A stretch of DNA of 64,000 bases, from contig JADCRB010000026.1 in the NCBI GenBank assembly GCA_021464245.1, forward strand, positions 3,076,187 through 3,140,186. The letters are read 5' to 3'. Position numbers and translations under genes: made by a program. Below are positions 32,216-45,783 of the stretch, piece by piece (position 1 is the stretch's first letter; the number at the start of each line of letters is the position of its first letter). The notes below the pieces were generated by a model that had not been told where the DNA came from, searched no databases, and worked only from the letters and a program-made list of their open reading frames with translations. Source of the DNA: Carallia brachiata. Its lineage: Eukaryota; Streptophyta; Magnoliopsida; Malpighiales; Rhizophoraceae.

Positions 32216-35200
32216 AGCTAGGAGGTCAACGAAAATTACAATTACCAACTTAATTAAGTAATTCTGTATAGATAGAACACGGAAATGGTATATGGCTCAA
32301 GTAAAGCCCAAGTCTCCTTAAAATTTTTGGGGTTCGTAGTCATGCAAGCATTTGACTTAAATAGTCAATAAAAAAGAAATTAAGTCGTGAAGAAATCCTC
32401 CTCCGTTTCCAAAGTCAACGCCTTTATCTTAATTAATAAGTGGGACGAGAGTCAAAGAATTTGGTATCCGTCAATAATTTATTAACATAGTCTTGTAAAA
32501 CATATAAACGGTTGAAGGGGTTGAACATGTCTGCGGTCAAAAAATAATGTGACGTAGAATAGACTACGCACAAAAATTTATATGGATTAAACGAGCTTTT
32601 CCAAAAAGCCTATCTGGCACATTGACTTTAGCCCAGATCACCTCCCATCAAGTATTTATTTATTTGTTTCTTTTTTTTTTTTAAGACTGTTATAGGTATC
32701 AATATTAAATACAATAATTATATGAGGTGGTAGTTTAGTGATAAATTGATATATTTTTACGTTGTGAGTTATGAGTTTAATTTTCCATACTTGCTCTTTC
32801 CTCTAATTGACCTATATTGGTACCCCTTTAAATATAAGTAGTGACGCATAACGTTAGACTCAAAGTTGCTTGCCAAAATTTCAGTAGCGAAGTTACGCTC
32901 AGTACTATTAGTGTTCAGGAGATGGGTCGGTCTTTTTTAGACTGTTGAACGGGACTCAAATAAATAGATATCACTCTGGTCCCAATCTAAAGATCAAATG
33001 ACTGACACACCAAATAAGATCTTTCTTTTTTGTTAAAAAAAAATACCGAACCCAATAAATAGCCCCGCTGTATGTAGGGGTGCATTTAGAAACTTTTTCT
33101 AGCGGAGCACAATATATGGTCAGATATAGTTGCAAATAAGTTTGATTTTTATAAGAATCGAGTTCGTCAAAGAATTCATGAAGTTTTAACGAAAAAGAGT
33201 AATAATTTTTTGTCTAACTTTTCATAATAACGGAGGCAAATACAATTTTTAGTAACCTTGGCGTTATTATTATTCTGACTAACCTTGGAGTTGCAAGAGA
33301 ACTCGAATTCAAGTTTTCGGTTTTCCTTTGCTAGGCATAGGTCCGTTACATGTCCGTTGTTTTAACTTTCAATTCGACATAGTCGGCGTTATCATGCTTG
33401 GGGGTGGTTGATAAGTGTTTTATTGTGTTATGTCTTTTATTCTGTTTGTCACAGAAAAAAGTAGCTTATTTCCTGGATGGAAATATAGACTAGATAATGG
33501 GACAAAGCCAACCTCTTTTCAATTTTTTTTTAAAAATTTTTTGGGATAACAATGAGAGGAACGAAAGAAAATAAACACTGTAAAACAACTGCACGAGAAC
33601 AGCTAGCCATCTCTTGGAATGGCCACTACGAAAATGTCTGCTTGCCAGGTGGAGGATGATCTCATATGTTCAAAGTTTCAGACTCAGTCACCCCAAAATA
33701 AAATAAGCAAGAAAATCAGCATATATAGCAGCAATTTCCTTCACCGCGGTCCGCGTCCAACTAGGCTTAACCAGAAGGATAATGAAGGATCATTGAAGAA
33801 TTTCGAAGCACGTGGATGCCTGGATGGTACAGGTGCACATATGTTTGCATGTTTGCATAATCGACCAAGCTCAAAAATTTTGAAGAACAAAGGAGGCAAA
33901 TCCTCAATTTTTTTTTTTTTTTTTATAGTTGAGACGGTAACCCATTATTGAGAAGAGAGTAGATGAGAGGCAGAATTAAAGTTCAAATCTCAATTTTTTA
34001 GTAAAAGACACAAGTTCCACCATGACTAAAGAAAAACTTTAATTTGATCTCCAGGATCATAACGTGGTCCAATTGTCAGCATTTATAAACACCACGCTAG
34101 CTGGTCCAACAAATATACCCAGTTGAGACAATGTCAATAAGCTGGATATAATTACACGCACTTTAATTGGATCTTTCCTATAAGCGAAAACGACACCCCA
34201 ATTTTTATTTATTTTTTCATTAGGAGGTTTATTGTCCAATAATTACGCATGATAGTTTTCCTTTTCCTTATAATTCTTACCTTCTTTTTATAATTTGAAT
34301 CTGAGACCTCAAAGAAAATGTTTATTCGTTAAGAGTGTTCTTAGAGGACTTCATTTTTTCATTTTTCTCGAAAGATTATAGGTGAGACTTCAGTGTCACA
34401 CCCCATCTTTACTCCAGTCTTAGTTTTTGTTTTTGAAATTTCATTGCGCCAATGCCATTTTCTCCTCCAGATACATTTTTTTATATGGATCGGCCCTTTT
34501 ACGTTGAACTGAAGCAATTGCAAAATTTTTTGAGAAGAAGTTTCTCTAGAGCGTGAAACTATGTCAAATAATTTATTGGAGTCTCGTATCCACCAAAATG
34601 AGAAAACTGCATGATTCTTCTGGGTTTTACACAACCAGCTAATGTAAGGTATTTGTTAATTTTATTCTTTTTTTGAATAAATAGAATTCACTTATAATCT
34701 AATATTATATAATCTAATTTTTTAATTTTTTTTATTTCAAATAGATCTCATTTATTATGTAATATAAGATGATAAGTGAATTATACTTATTAAAAAATGT
34801 GAGTCAAATTAAAAATTTCCCTACTGTAAATAATTTTATCATAATTACACAATTATATAATAATAGAGCGAATCATTAGATATCATCATAATTTGAGTAG
34901 ATTACTACGATAATCACAATGATATATTTGACATTATATAGTACCTAGATTGAGTTTACTGCCATCCATTGGAACCAATAAAAGGGCAGCATAGCAAACA
35001 CGTCAAGAATTTATGAAGTTATTCGAGTTGTACATGGTTGACGATTAAATCATTATTTATTTTGCATATAACCAAATTGCAAAAATTCATCAAATGGGTG
35101 TACAAAATTGACGACTTATATATAAAGCCAGTCTTAGTCTTGCGTATTTTCTTTTCAGAAAACGACACATTTTGTCTTGTTGTATGTATCCAAGTGCTGG

Positions 35201-38200
35201 GTCAGTTAAGTGTAAGCAAACAGTCAACAGAACACACCCATCAGGGGGTATCAGATATAAAAGCTTCTTGCCAATTATTCTGAGCAAATTAATATCCATA
35301 TCAAAGCTAGGTAGCCCAACCATGCCATGCATGCAGCCGATGACACATTGCATCTTTGTTTGGACACTTTAGTCAAGCTCCAGCCAAGCTTGAAAGGGAT
35401 TTCTGTTTTCAGGTGGGCACTGGCCTACCCTGTAGCGGTTGTTCTAGGGTTCTAGCTAGCTTGTCGCAGTCATCGGCATTTGCTCTTGTAATTGGTCGTG
35501 TTAGTAGTACCTTTTTTTTTTCAGCTGCCAAATAAAAAAATGCTAAAAGGAAAAACACTAACAAACAAAAACAAAAGGACATGACTTTTAATAATAGTAA
35601 CCTTAAATACATCTACTTAATCGTATTGTAATTTTTTTTTCTTTTTTATCTTAAAAATGATTAAATTCATATAAAAGGAAAGGAGAATGGTGTGATTAGA
35701 AGTAGAACTCTTAACCATATTTTTAATTAATAAATTCAATGATCATTTAAACTAATATTTAAAGTTAACAGTATTTTAGTTACTTCTTTGTTTATTATGG
35801 CTCCATGTCAAAGGGCTAGGCCATCAACAGCCTCAATTTGGGTCAATTGCATAGTTTCTATGCCAAATTAGGTCTTCCATGGTTTCATTTTTTTTAAATT
35901 GTCGTATGTCATTATAGATTAACTAATAAGCTGATTGACGAGTGTTCTCAAAACATTAAAATGTTTGAACATCCGCATCTTGTGTTCCCACTGGCCACTA
36001 CCATAATCTTTGATCTCAGCACGTAAGCAACTCTTGCTAAATCTATGAAATAGACTGCTGTGCTTAGTTTTACATTTGGAAATTATTGATTGTTGTTGAA
36101 CTTTTAACAAAATTTAGAAAGTATTTGGTAAATTTTTTTAATGCCAACTAGGTAACTGTTGTCGATAAGGGATCTAATCAGAAAAGTCTTTTAGTCAACT
36201 TTTACTCGGTGATTTATATTGGCACATTTATCTTTTATCCCTTTTGTGTCAAACCTCATTTCAACCTAAACATTTTTCTTTTTTTTTTTTTTTTTGATAA
36301 TTCAACCTAAACATTTTTCACTATATACTTGTTTGATTATTTAACAGCAACAGGCTAAAAGAAAATGAGATATACCACATAAACCCAAGCTCTATCTTTT
36401 AGCGTCAACAACCAACGTGACTGGTCGGGATCCCAAATTCCTAATGCGTACACAAGGCTTGCAAGACATTGGAAATATAAGACTTGATTTTTTTTATGAA
36501 TTTTTTTTATCAGCATTTTTTTTTTTTTTTTTGGATATGCAATTTAATGGCTGGGAAGCCTATATTTCAACATTGGAAGAGGGGTATGAAAACCAAGCAG
36601 AGGTCTCACCACTCAGACGAAGCATGCCATCTTTTTTTTTTTTTTTTTTATGGTTTTTTTTTAGTCAAATGTTTTATAATTTTTTTTTTATCTAAACCGT
36701 CCAGTATCCAGTCCATTGGACTGACTAATTTAACCGACCCGAGTAGGATCCCGAAGGGCGGTAAAGGTCTCCCAGTAAGTATTTAACTCGACTACATTTC
36801 CAGAACTCAAAACTGAGACCTCTGATTAAACGAACTCAGACTCTTCCCTTTTTTTTCTTTTTTTTTTTGTAGACCGTGTAATGTGTAACGAGAAGTGGGG
36901 TACAGGAGACTTGGTGTAAAGACCCAAAAAGACTATAATGGCCGCTTGGAGGCCCATTTAAGACAACTGATGGACCCAAGGCCATTTATGGTAACAAATG
37001 TGAGGCATAGTTGCCTGTCTTGACAGCTAGTTTTAGGCTTGGGTGACTCTACAGCCCGACAAGTAATCAACAAGTTTTGTCTGCTCGTGCCTCGAATCGA
37101 TTTGGGATTTAATAGGAATACACCACAGACAAATGGGCTAGACAATGCATATCACGTCCCAACTGGACCTCGACCCAGTAAGAGACCCACTGTAGATGTA
37201 TTGTCCAACAAATTGGACAAGCATATTAAGAGTTATCTTCAAATTTAAAAATTTTAAATTCAAATCTCATTTGAAACCAATTAACAAGAAAACGAAGATA
37301 AGATACGCACGGATCCATGAACATAAGTTCTTTAGTGCAGACTAAAGCAGCATGTTGGGGGTTTCAAGTTTAACGCTTTGCCAACTTGTGAGGTATGGAG
37401 CTACCTTACAAGTCTAACACAAACCCATCCACAGGCGGTAAAATCTAATAGTAGGGTTATTTAAATGATAGTTATAAAACTTGGCTCGATCTAGCCAATT
37501 GGACTAATGATCTAGTGACTCGGTTACTAGATCGGACTGAGTTAACTAAAAACATTTTTGAATCTTTGACCTTGAAAATCAAATCGACTCGATCAAATTT
37601 TAAACTTAGTTGATTCAGAAATTCAATTAACTTGATTGAATCAAATTAGATCTCTCTTTCGGTTAATTTTTTTTTTTAAAAGATAGATTTTATTGCATTT
37701 CAACATTTACAAAGAAAAAAATAGAAGTTTCTTTTCTTTATTTGGGTTTAAAAGAAAAAAATTACAAAAAAAAAAAATTTATTGCTATATAAAAAAAACA
37801 CTCAAAAATTGTTCTAGATATTAACTTGATCAAGCCAACCATTAACCCACTAGTTAAATCAATAACACATTAACTCAATCTTTAGGCCGAGTCGATTTCC
37901 AAACTGGGTTTGATAATTTTGATTTAAATTATTAATTTTAAGTTTATGTTCAAATAATAGCCCATTTAAACCGGAAAAAACAAATCAATACAATTAGTTC
38001 AAACTAGGTAACATAAAAGATTTAAAGTTAAAATCCTAGTCCATAAAATTAAAAAAAAAAAAGAAAAAAGAAAAAAAAACCAAACGGTAAATTTCAGCTA
38101 CCTAACAAGAAATTACTCTTCTCCAAATTCTTTGCGTTAATTTGCCTCTAAATCATACAGCTTTGTTAACCCTTGATTCCCACATTAGTTTATGTAGCAC

Positions 38201-38856
38201 AGCATTAGCAAGTGTAAGTGTCGCTTTCTCCGCTTCTCGTCCAAACATGCCAAGTATATACTAACATCTGAAATCTTGACAAAATTCTCTCCAAGTCTGT
38301 CAATGATTGGAAGTGAAACGTCTAGAATTCCAATTCTATCCAGCTTGACTAGAAGAAATAGTCAACTTATCATTATTAACTGTGATTTAATACTAAGTAT
38401 CAAACATGTTAATTAATAAATTCTAAATTTGAGTGTTATCAAAAATTTTAGTAAAACTAAACATAAATCTAATTTGATATTCTCCAAACTATAATTATCT
38501 GTATTAGGTGCAGTATAAAAGTAATGCCCTTTAACAAAATTATTCACGAGATTATTGGGATATCACTTCAACTTTTTTATTTTACCCCCAAAAAATCAAA
38601 AGGAATAGTCAAATTTTCATAATGTAAAGAAAAAGAGAATGAAGGAAAGAAACTAAAGAGATTGCATTGCATTCTAAACTCAAATAGCTTGAAAGATGCT
38701 TTGATGAGTAAGATCACAAACATCCTCAGGAATGCAGATTCAGATTCCACGATTTGTATATCAATTAGGACCGTTAAACTACAACTCAATTTGTTTTTGT
38801 CATCTTATTCCCGACATAAATAAAAAATAGCAATTTAACTTGTAAGTTGACCTTAA

Positions 38857-39074
38857 ATTGACTCAAATTTATTTGACTTGAATCAAATAATAACTTGAAT
38901 TCAGAATGATCCGATCTAATTTAGTTTACACCTCTAATATTACCAAATAATAACTTAAATTCAAAATAACCCGATCTAATTTAGTTTAAATTGGCTCAAA
39001 TTTATTTGACTTGAATCAAATAATAACTTGAATTTGGAATGACCCGATGTGATTTAGTTTACATCTCTAATATT
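38857..39074 (+). repeat. Imperfect direct repeat, ~84-base units plus a partial unit
   Basis: TCAAATTTATTTGACTTGAA through TAGTTTACACCTCTAATATT recurs about 134 bases further on with a handful of changes. A shorter partial copy (AATAATAACTTAAATTC...) lies between them. The function is unknown and it looks like slippage or unequal exchange. Confidence 0.75.
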
Positions 39075-40064
39075 ATTAATTTAACTTCAAAAGATATCTC
39101 AACTGCTAAGCGCTTAAAAATCTTGTAAATTTCTTTTTTTTTTGCCATTTGCTTTGCCATCTAAAAAGCGTCACCCATGATATGGCATGTGTACAGCAAA
39201 TATTCTTCAGCAATAAACTATAATTCAATTAGTACTAAAGTTATCTCTAAAATTGAAGATCTCAAGTTTAAGTCTCAATTAAAGCCAATTAACCAAAAAA
39301 CATACTGCAACTCTTTTTAAAAAAAAAAAACTTATAGTTTAAATATAAAAATTATCCCTCATTTTTATTGAATAGCCAATTTCAGCCCCCAAGTATTTTT
39401 TTAGTTCATTTCTCAAAAAAAAAAAAATCTTAATCTTTATTAGAGGTTAATATTCAAATTTTTTTAGAAAACAAATTTTGATCCACCCAAAAACTAAAAA
39501 TATTTAAAAGTTTGTTCTAGAGTTGTCACATAGGTGTTGACTAGCGTTGAATGTTGTTGACCAATATTCAATGGACTGCACAAAGTTTTTTTGCGTGTAT
39601 GAAAGTTTGTTTGCATGTAAATAATAACTGCCAAACCAAAACCTTGAGGGAACAAATTAACTGAAAAAATGAAAGATAGATGAGATCGAGTATATTATAA
39701 ACCTTTAGGGACAATATTTGTATTTAAGCCCAAGATTTATGTCATTCGGCCTTAAGATTAAGGCCTAACAAATAGGCACCACATATCCATTCATAGGGCT
39801 TTTAGGTTACTGGGCCAATGATCCATTGTTGATGAATGATGTTGTATCTGAAACGTTCGGCCCTTTGAATTTTGGATGGACCTCGCTTTAGCTCTGACCT
39901 TTTCGTCATATTATACGACTGCAAATGAGTCAATTCAGTCAAGTTTTAACTAGTTTATCAAATGAATTTATAAATGAAGTTTAATGTCAGTATTATTTAA
40001 TAACGACCTGAATCCAAAACAAGTCTAAAATTATTGAGCTATGATACTATTAAAAAGAAAAATT

Positions 40065-40953
40065 TTGACCACAAGGAAAAATTATATTATTAATAAATTA
40101 GTCCAAACAGGTACAAAGGGTCAGCCCAATATGCTTACACTCATAGCACAAGACTTAGAAAGCAGGTCACTCTAATGTGCACAACACAACTCACTTCAAA
40201 AGTTTATCTCATACAACAAACTTACGAGTTACAAGAACTACAGTTCAGGCCCAAAACCTAAGAAAGAAACAACTCGCAGGTGGCGAAGGCCCAAAGGTCC
40301 AAACATAGGAGTTGGGAAGCTGAAACTTCTCAACCCACTGCTGCGAAGCAGCGAAACCCGACATACCGGGAACGGCGACAGACCACAACGGTCCGGCGGC
40401 AGCAACAAGGCCACCCAAACGCCAACACGCAAGCCAAGGAGCAAATAAGGAGATCCACAACTGCACTGGATGAGCAAACCAAAGTACGAAGGAACCAAAG
40501 CAAAAACAACAACCACCAATGCAAAGACAGGAGTGGCCCACCATCGGAGCTCGAGCATCCAACTATACACGAAAGGCCAATAACAAAAACCAACCCCTCC
40601 CCCACCCCGTAGCCCAACGGGAAGAAAGGCTCGAAGTGGGGGAGGCCATCACAAAAACCGACCGAGAACCACTCGGACGAAGACCACTTCAACAAAGTAG
40701 GATTGGGAAGCCACCAACCACATAAACTAGACACCCAATCGGGAATAAAAACGGGATTCTCAAACACCACAACTGAATGAGACCAAACACACCACCCATA
40801 AGGGGTAGTAAGCTCTACAAGAGAGCACGAAACGTTGGCCGAGATCGGCGGCGACGAAGTAGCACGGAAGATAACTAACGATACACGATGGCAAATGCTT
40901 TCGGTGTCAATTAGCAAAACCCGACAGCACAAAAAGACTTTTCTTGCTTAGCC
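40065..40953 (-). mobile_element. LINE-like non-autonomous retroposon
   Basis: A GC-richer block in AT-rich DNA is bounded by an identical 16-base direct repeat, ATTAAAAAGAAAAATT, at 40049-40064 and 40954-40969. A 16-base duplication fits LINE/SINE-type insertion. On the minus strand the 3' end reads GACTAATTTATTAATAATAT, the kind of tail common to plant LINEs. A 200-codon minus-strand frame (40330-40932) has no reverse transcriptase or endonuclease motifs, so the element is truncated or non-autonomous. Confidence 0.6.
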
Positions 40954-40969
40954 ATTAAAAAGAAAAATT

Positions 40970-41388
40970 AAAGTCACTAATATTTATTCTTGTAAATAAA
41001 ATTAAAATAGCAAAAAAAATTTTACTTTTTTTTTTTACTAGAAAATAAAAGCATTAGATTAAGCATCAGATAAGTACGAAAATAAATTTATGATTAAACT
41101 TTACACCAACCATACAAAGATTAAAACGGATCATACAATTCAAGTAAAAAAATTTCGCTTGAATGTGCTCCTATGTATTAAGTCACCCAATTCTTAATAG
41201 ACTTATCAGTTCTTTTAAATCTCTAAACTTATCGGCTCATTAGTATTCCTTGTTATATAATTACAATACCTGAAGAAGCAATGCAACCTGCAACTGGGGG
41301 CTTCTTCGAATAGGCGTTGTATGAAGAAAATCCAACCAAAAAGAAGTGAAAAAACAGGCAAATGCTCTAAGGATTTTTGAGGACTTGG
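40970..41388 (+). other. Upstream region of the DYW PPR gene
   Basis: AT-rich sequence ahead of the start codon. No certain TATA box or other element stands out. Confidence 0.4.
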
Positions 41389-43560
41389 ATGACCCAAATC
41401 TCATCATGCACTCTCCAATTCCAAACTTTTCGCCAACTTTTGAAAACGTGCATAGCCAACAAAGACCTCTTAACAGGCAAATCCCTCCATGCCCTCTACT
41501 TCAAATCTGTTGTCCCTTCCTCCACTTACCTAAGCAACCACTTCATCCTCCTTTACTCCAACTGCAACCGCCTGGCGGCAGCCCACCACGCTTTTAATGA
41601 TACCCATGAGCCCAATGTCTTCACTTTCAACGCCCTCCTCTCGGCCTATGCAAAAGAGTCGCTCATGGGCGATGCACGTCAGCTGTTCGATCAAATTCCT
41701 CAACCCGACTGTGTTTCTTATAACACCCTCATTGCTGCTTTTGCGGATTGTGGGGATGTTTCGCCTGCTTTGGCGTTGTTTGGGGAGATGAGACAAAAGG
41801 GTCTTGACATGGATGGGTTCACTTTATCTGGAGTGATCGGCGCTTGTCAAAATGATGTTGATTTGATCAGACAATTGCATTGTCTTGTTGTTTATTCTGG
41901 GTTCGATCCTTATGCTTCGGTGAATAATTCGCTTGTTACGTATTATGGTAAAAATGGGTTTTTAGAGGAAGCGGAAAGAGTGTTTTATGGGATGGGAGAG
42001 CTCACTAGGGATGCAGTTTCCTGGAACTCTTTGATTGTGGTGTATGGTCAGCAGAGAGAGGGGCTTAAAGCATTGGCATTGTTTCAAAACTTGGTTCACA
42101 GGGGTTTTGAAGTTGATATGCTTACTCTAGCGAGCGTTTTGACTGCATTTACCTGCGTGGGGGATTTGTTTGGTGGGCTTCAGTTCCATGCTTTGTTGAT
42201 CAAAACTGGTTTTCATCAAAATTGCCACATAGGAAGTAGTTTGATTGATTTGTATTCAAAGTGTGGGGAAGGTATGTTAGATTGTGAGAGAATATTTCAA
42301 GAGATTCCTGGACCAGATTTAGTTCTTTGGAACACAATGATTTCTGGATATTCACAAAATGAGGGGCTATCTGAGGAGGCTCTTTATTGTTTCAGACAGA
42401 TGCATCGTGCTGGTTATAGGCCTGATGATTGTAGCTTTGTTTGTGTCGTCAGTGCATGCTCTAATGTTTCATCTCCTTTTCAGGGCAAACAGATTCATGC
42501 ATTGGCGATCAAGTCCGAGATCCCTTCAAATCGTATTTCAGTGAATAATGCACTTATTGCAATGTATTCCAAGTGTGGAAGCCTTAAAGATGCAAGATGC
42601 ATATTTGATACGATGACAGAGCACAATACAGTGTCCTTAAACTCACTTATTGGTGGCTATGCACAACATGGGATTGGAATGGAGTCATTGCACCTCTTTG
42701 AGCAGATGCTTGCGACTGGTATCACTCCAACAAAAATAACTTTTATTGCCGTGCTTTCTGCTTGCGCGCACACTGGGATGGTTGATGAGGGAAAGAGGTA
42801 TTTTGATATGATGGAAGAAAAGTTTGGCATTATACCGGAAGCAGAACATTATCTATCCATGATTGACCTGTTGGGTCGAGCTGGGAAGCTGAGTGAAGCG
42901 GAGAAGTTAATTGACACAATGCCATGTAGCCCTGGCTCAAGGGGTTGGGCTGAATTACTTGGTGCTTGTAGGAGACATGGAAACATGGAGCTAGCTCAGA
43001 AGGCTGCAAACAAGTTTTTGCAGCTGGAACCTACAAATGCTGTGCCCTACGTCATGCTGGCAAATATGTATTCTAGTGTTGGCAAATGGGAAGAGGTGGC
43101 TAGAGTTAGAAGGCTTATGAGAGATAAAGGTGTGAAGAAGAAACCAGGCTGTAGTTGGATTGAGTTAAATAAGAAGGTGCACGTGTTTGTTGCTGAAGAT
43201 CTTTCACACCCAATGATAAAGGAAATTCATGAGTACTTGGAGGAAATGACGATGAAGATGAAGCGAGCTGGCTATGTGCCTGATCTGAGATGGGCTTTGG
43301 TCAAAGATGATGAGATAGAGGAAGGAGAAAAAGAGGTTAGGTTAAGGCATCACAGTGAGAAACTTGCTGTTGCATTTGGATTGCTCTCAACAAAAGCTTG
43401 GGAGCCTATACTTGTGATGAAGAACCTCAGGATATGTGGTGATTGCCATGATGCTATAAAGTTTATTTCAGCTATTACTGATAGGGAAATTGTTGTCAGG
43501 GATGCTTATAGGTTTCATTACTTCAATGACGGCCAGTGCTCTTGCGGAAATTATTGGTAG
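41389..43560 (+). CDS. PPR protein, PLS class with E and DYW domains (At3g49710-like)
   Basis: An intronless gene of 723 residues. The ATG at 41389 is the first in frame. PPR tracts bind organellar RNA base by base, and DYW domains act as cytidine deaminases in C-to-U editing. From about residue 55 to 560 there are PLS-type repeats ([100 protein letters not shown]). The E/E+ part runs [18 protein letters not shown]. The DYW domain has the zinc/catalytic set H655-S-E657 and C683-GD-C686-H687, then C717-S-C719. The last three residues are NYW instead of DYW. From memory the whole protein is closest to Arabidopsis At3g49710. Target site and organelle are unknown. Confidence 0.95.
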   Translation: MTQISSCTLQFQTFRQLLKTCIANKDLLTGKSLHALYFKSVVPSSTYLSNHFILLYSNCNRLAAAHHAFNDTHEPNVFTFNALLSAYAKESLMGDARQLFDQIPQPDCVSYNTLIAAFADCGDVSPALALFGEMRQKGLDMDGFTLSGVIGACQNDVDLIRQLHCLVVYSGFDPYASVNNSLVTYYGKNGFLEEAERVFYGMGELTRDAVSWNSLIVVYGQQREGLKALALFQNLVHRGFEVDMLTLASVLTAFTCVGDLFGGLQFHALLIKTGFHQNCHIGSSLIDLYSKCGEGMLDCERIFQEIPGPDLVLWNTMISGYSQNEGLSEEALYCFRQMHRAGYRPDDCSFVCVVSACSNVSSPFQGKQIHALAIKSEIPSNRISVNNALIAMYSKCGSLKDARCIFDTMTEHNTVSLNSLIGGYAQHGIGMESLHLFEQMLATGITPTKITFIAVLSACAHTGMVDEGKRYFDMMEEKFGIIPEAEHYLSMIDLLGRAGKLSEAEKLIDTMPCSPGSRGWAELLGACRRHGNMELAQKAANKFLQLEPTNAVPYVMLANMYSSVGKWEEVARVRRLMRDKGVKKKPGCSWIELNKKVHVFVAEDLSHPMIKEIHEYLEEMTMKMKRAGYVPDLRWALVKDDEIEEGEKEVRLRHHSEKLAVAFGLLSTKAWEPILVMKNLRICGDCHDAIKFISAITDREIVVRDAYRFHYFNDGQCSCGNYW

Positions 43561-45781
43561 AAATATTTTACTTCCAAAGTTGCAGTTGTTTCAGAAACAG
43601 GACCTAGAGAATGCGATATTGACCTCCGTGGTAGCATGATTATCAAAATGACCTGTCAAACGCATAATAACACTTCTTTTTAACTCATAACCAGATAAAA
43701 TCAACTCAAGTGCTCTCTGAATATTTTCATCTTTCGAATGTTAGACCTAGAACATCAAATTATGTCTTTGTATTTCTTTTGTGGTTGTTCCATTGGCGAG
43801 GAGACTAGGAGTACCTCTGGAGCTGTTACTCTGCTGCTTTTACACGCACGCGTGCATGAACACACGCTGACATACAAACACACACTAACCCAGCTCTCAG
43901 ACTTTCCATACAGATAATGTGTATATATAATTATTTTTAATTGCACAATAAGATGTAAGTCAACAATTGTGAATTCCACATCAATTGAATTGATACATAT
44001 TGGCCATATATTGTTAAGTACAACGTAAGTTGTATGAAAAAAACAAAGAGTGGCCAAGTGGGGGCAACCATATTAGGGATTAGAGAACTACAGGTTTTCT
44101 CCCCTCTTAACAAGTGTTTTCTCGAAGTTTCAAACCCCTACACATTTGTAGGTAAATCCGCTTAGAGCTAATCTGGTTACAAACTATTCTAACAAGTATT
44201 GCTGATATCCAGCTCAAGTGATATGTTATATTAGGGATACTTATGAAAATTATCGTAGAATGGTCTTTGCTGACATAATGTATGGCTTGAGGTGGAAGAC
44301 CTGGCAAGTTGCTTGTATGATCTCTTGGATGCAGCCTGCTTGAACTTTTTCAAAGTTCCTTCGTTTTCTTCTAAGCTTGTTTGAATGAGTTACCGCATCC
44401 GCCAAGTTGAGCTCCTCATTTTTGCTTGCACATCTACATTGAAGTGAGTTGTTGTACATAAAATATTAGAGAATATGAAGCAACCATAAAACCGACGATT
44501 ATAGTCCCAGTACTTCGCCTGTCAGCTGTTACTTATCACTCTCTCGTCACTTTTCCGAATTCGTTTGAACATCGTTGGTGCATAATATTCTCTATATCAA
44601 GATTCAACATGTTTCTCTTATTTATGAGTATATTTGAGTTAAAAGCAATGAGTATGGAATTGAAGTCTAGAGATAAGAACACAGTCATCCAGTTAACATC
44701 TTCTTGCAGCTTTTGCAATTACAAAATTATACTATGTCTTGAGCTATTTTGAAGTGTCAGCAATTTGCAAAGACTGAAAAACTTTCAAAAACAACGTTTG
44801 TTGCTAGGCAATTACACCACAGCCAGCCACTTTTGCTGAATCTCGACAGCTAATTTAAAATTTCATCAGGATAATGAGAAGTTTGTAACAGATGCGCATG
44901 TGTGAAGCAAACTGGCACACTGAGAAGGGCTTGGATGCAGTTAATTTTGGAAAAAAGGGCAGAGCAGAGAGCCAATTTATCATGAGCAGTCAGGAAACAT
45001 TGTTGGACTTACTGTGGTAATTGCTTGTTAGTTTGATCCAACCATAATGCCTTGAGAAGGGCAATTCAATACAGTTGCTATGCATTTATTTCATACTAAT
45101 TTCAAATCAATCAGTCTCAATGTTAGTGTCTTAACTCATTTATATGGTCTTTTCAAGCTGCTTTAGCACAATAGCTAACAGGGATTTTTTGCAGTTGAAC
45201 CTTGCCAAGAAAATAAGGAATAACAGTTGACCAAACTCATGCTTATCAATTTTGTATTCCTGCACACATTCGTTCATATTCAGATGATATCTAAATTGCA
45301 GGTCAATAACTAACTTACAACGGATCCAGAAGATGAGGTTCCTACAAGGAATGTCCCTATTGCAAAATCCCAAGGTATTGTACTTCAGTGAAAATTAGAT
45401 CATTGCTAATGTACACAGTCGACCAAAAAAATATGTTCCTTGCCTGTAGAAAAGCTAGAGATGCAATCCTTAATCCACCAGTCTGCTTCCCAGTGGTCAT
45501 TTGCGGTCTGAATCCGGATTGTTGAACGGAATATAACCAGAAAGCATTCACTGACACCCTCTAGTATAGCTCAATTTCTGGTCTAGTTATCTGGCGATAT
45601 GAAGATTAATGGTTGAGTATGTGCATGTGCCCCTATTCTAGTGACCACGCCTCTGCATGGCATTCTAAATGAGTTTCACAAAAGGATGTAAGAATTCACC
45701 CATAATCTAAGCATGTCTAACGAAATAAAATAAGCTGTATTTATAGAACTAGCTAAAAGGACTACAAGGCAAATAATTATA
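43561..45781. other. Intergenic, contains only the CGR-like relic
   Basis: Apart from 44250-44425, no coding sequence could be supported. Other CGR exons were looked for on the minus strand and not recognised. Confidence 0.5.
44250..44425 (-). pseudogene. Broken last exon of a CGR2/CGR3-like gene
   Basis: Read on the minus strand from a possible AG acceptor at 44426-44425, the sequence gives AKMRSSTWRMR, a TAA stop, then LIQTSLEENEGTLKKFKQAA and SKRSYKQ. After a frame change it gives CQVFHLKPY. This matches the C-terminus of the plant CGR2/CGR3 Golgi proteins (AKMRS..WW, QT.LEEN, KKF.QA.SK..YK, ACQVF.LKP), which take part in pectin methyl-esterification. A stop codon and a frameshift within about 140 bases mark it as dead. 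No upstream exon was found between here and 48761. Its place between the two PPR genes fits the Arabidopsis order. Confidence 0.7.
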
Positions 45782-45783
45782 AG

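Larger units (their letters stand above)
28550..40048. other. Long intergenic stretch, no gene recognised
   Basis: About 11.5 kb of AT-rich DNA with A/T runs and MITE-like pieces. Simple repeats include a CT run at about 32178-32214 and a TA-rich run near 28136-28151. Frames at 33619-33951 and 34359-34634 have no recognisable domain. No CDS is supported. Confidence 0.55.

Noticed and set aside
40330..40932. A 200-codon minus-strand open frame
   Set aside because: It lies wholly inside the element bounded by the 16-base duplication, is Cys/Trp/Val-rich with no domain, and another long frame overlaps it; treated as transposon sequence.
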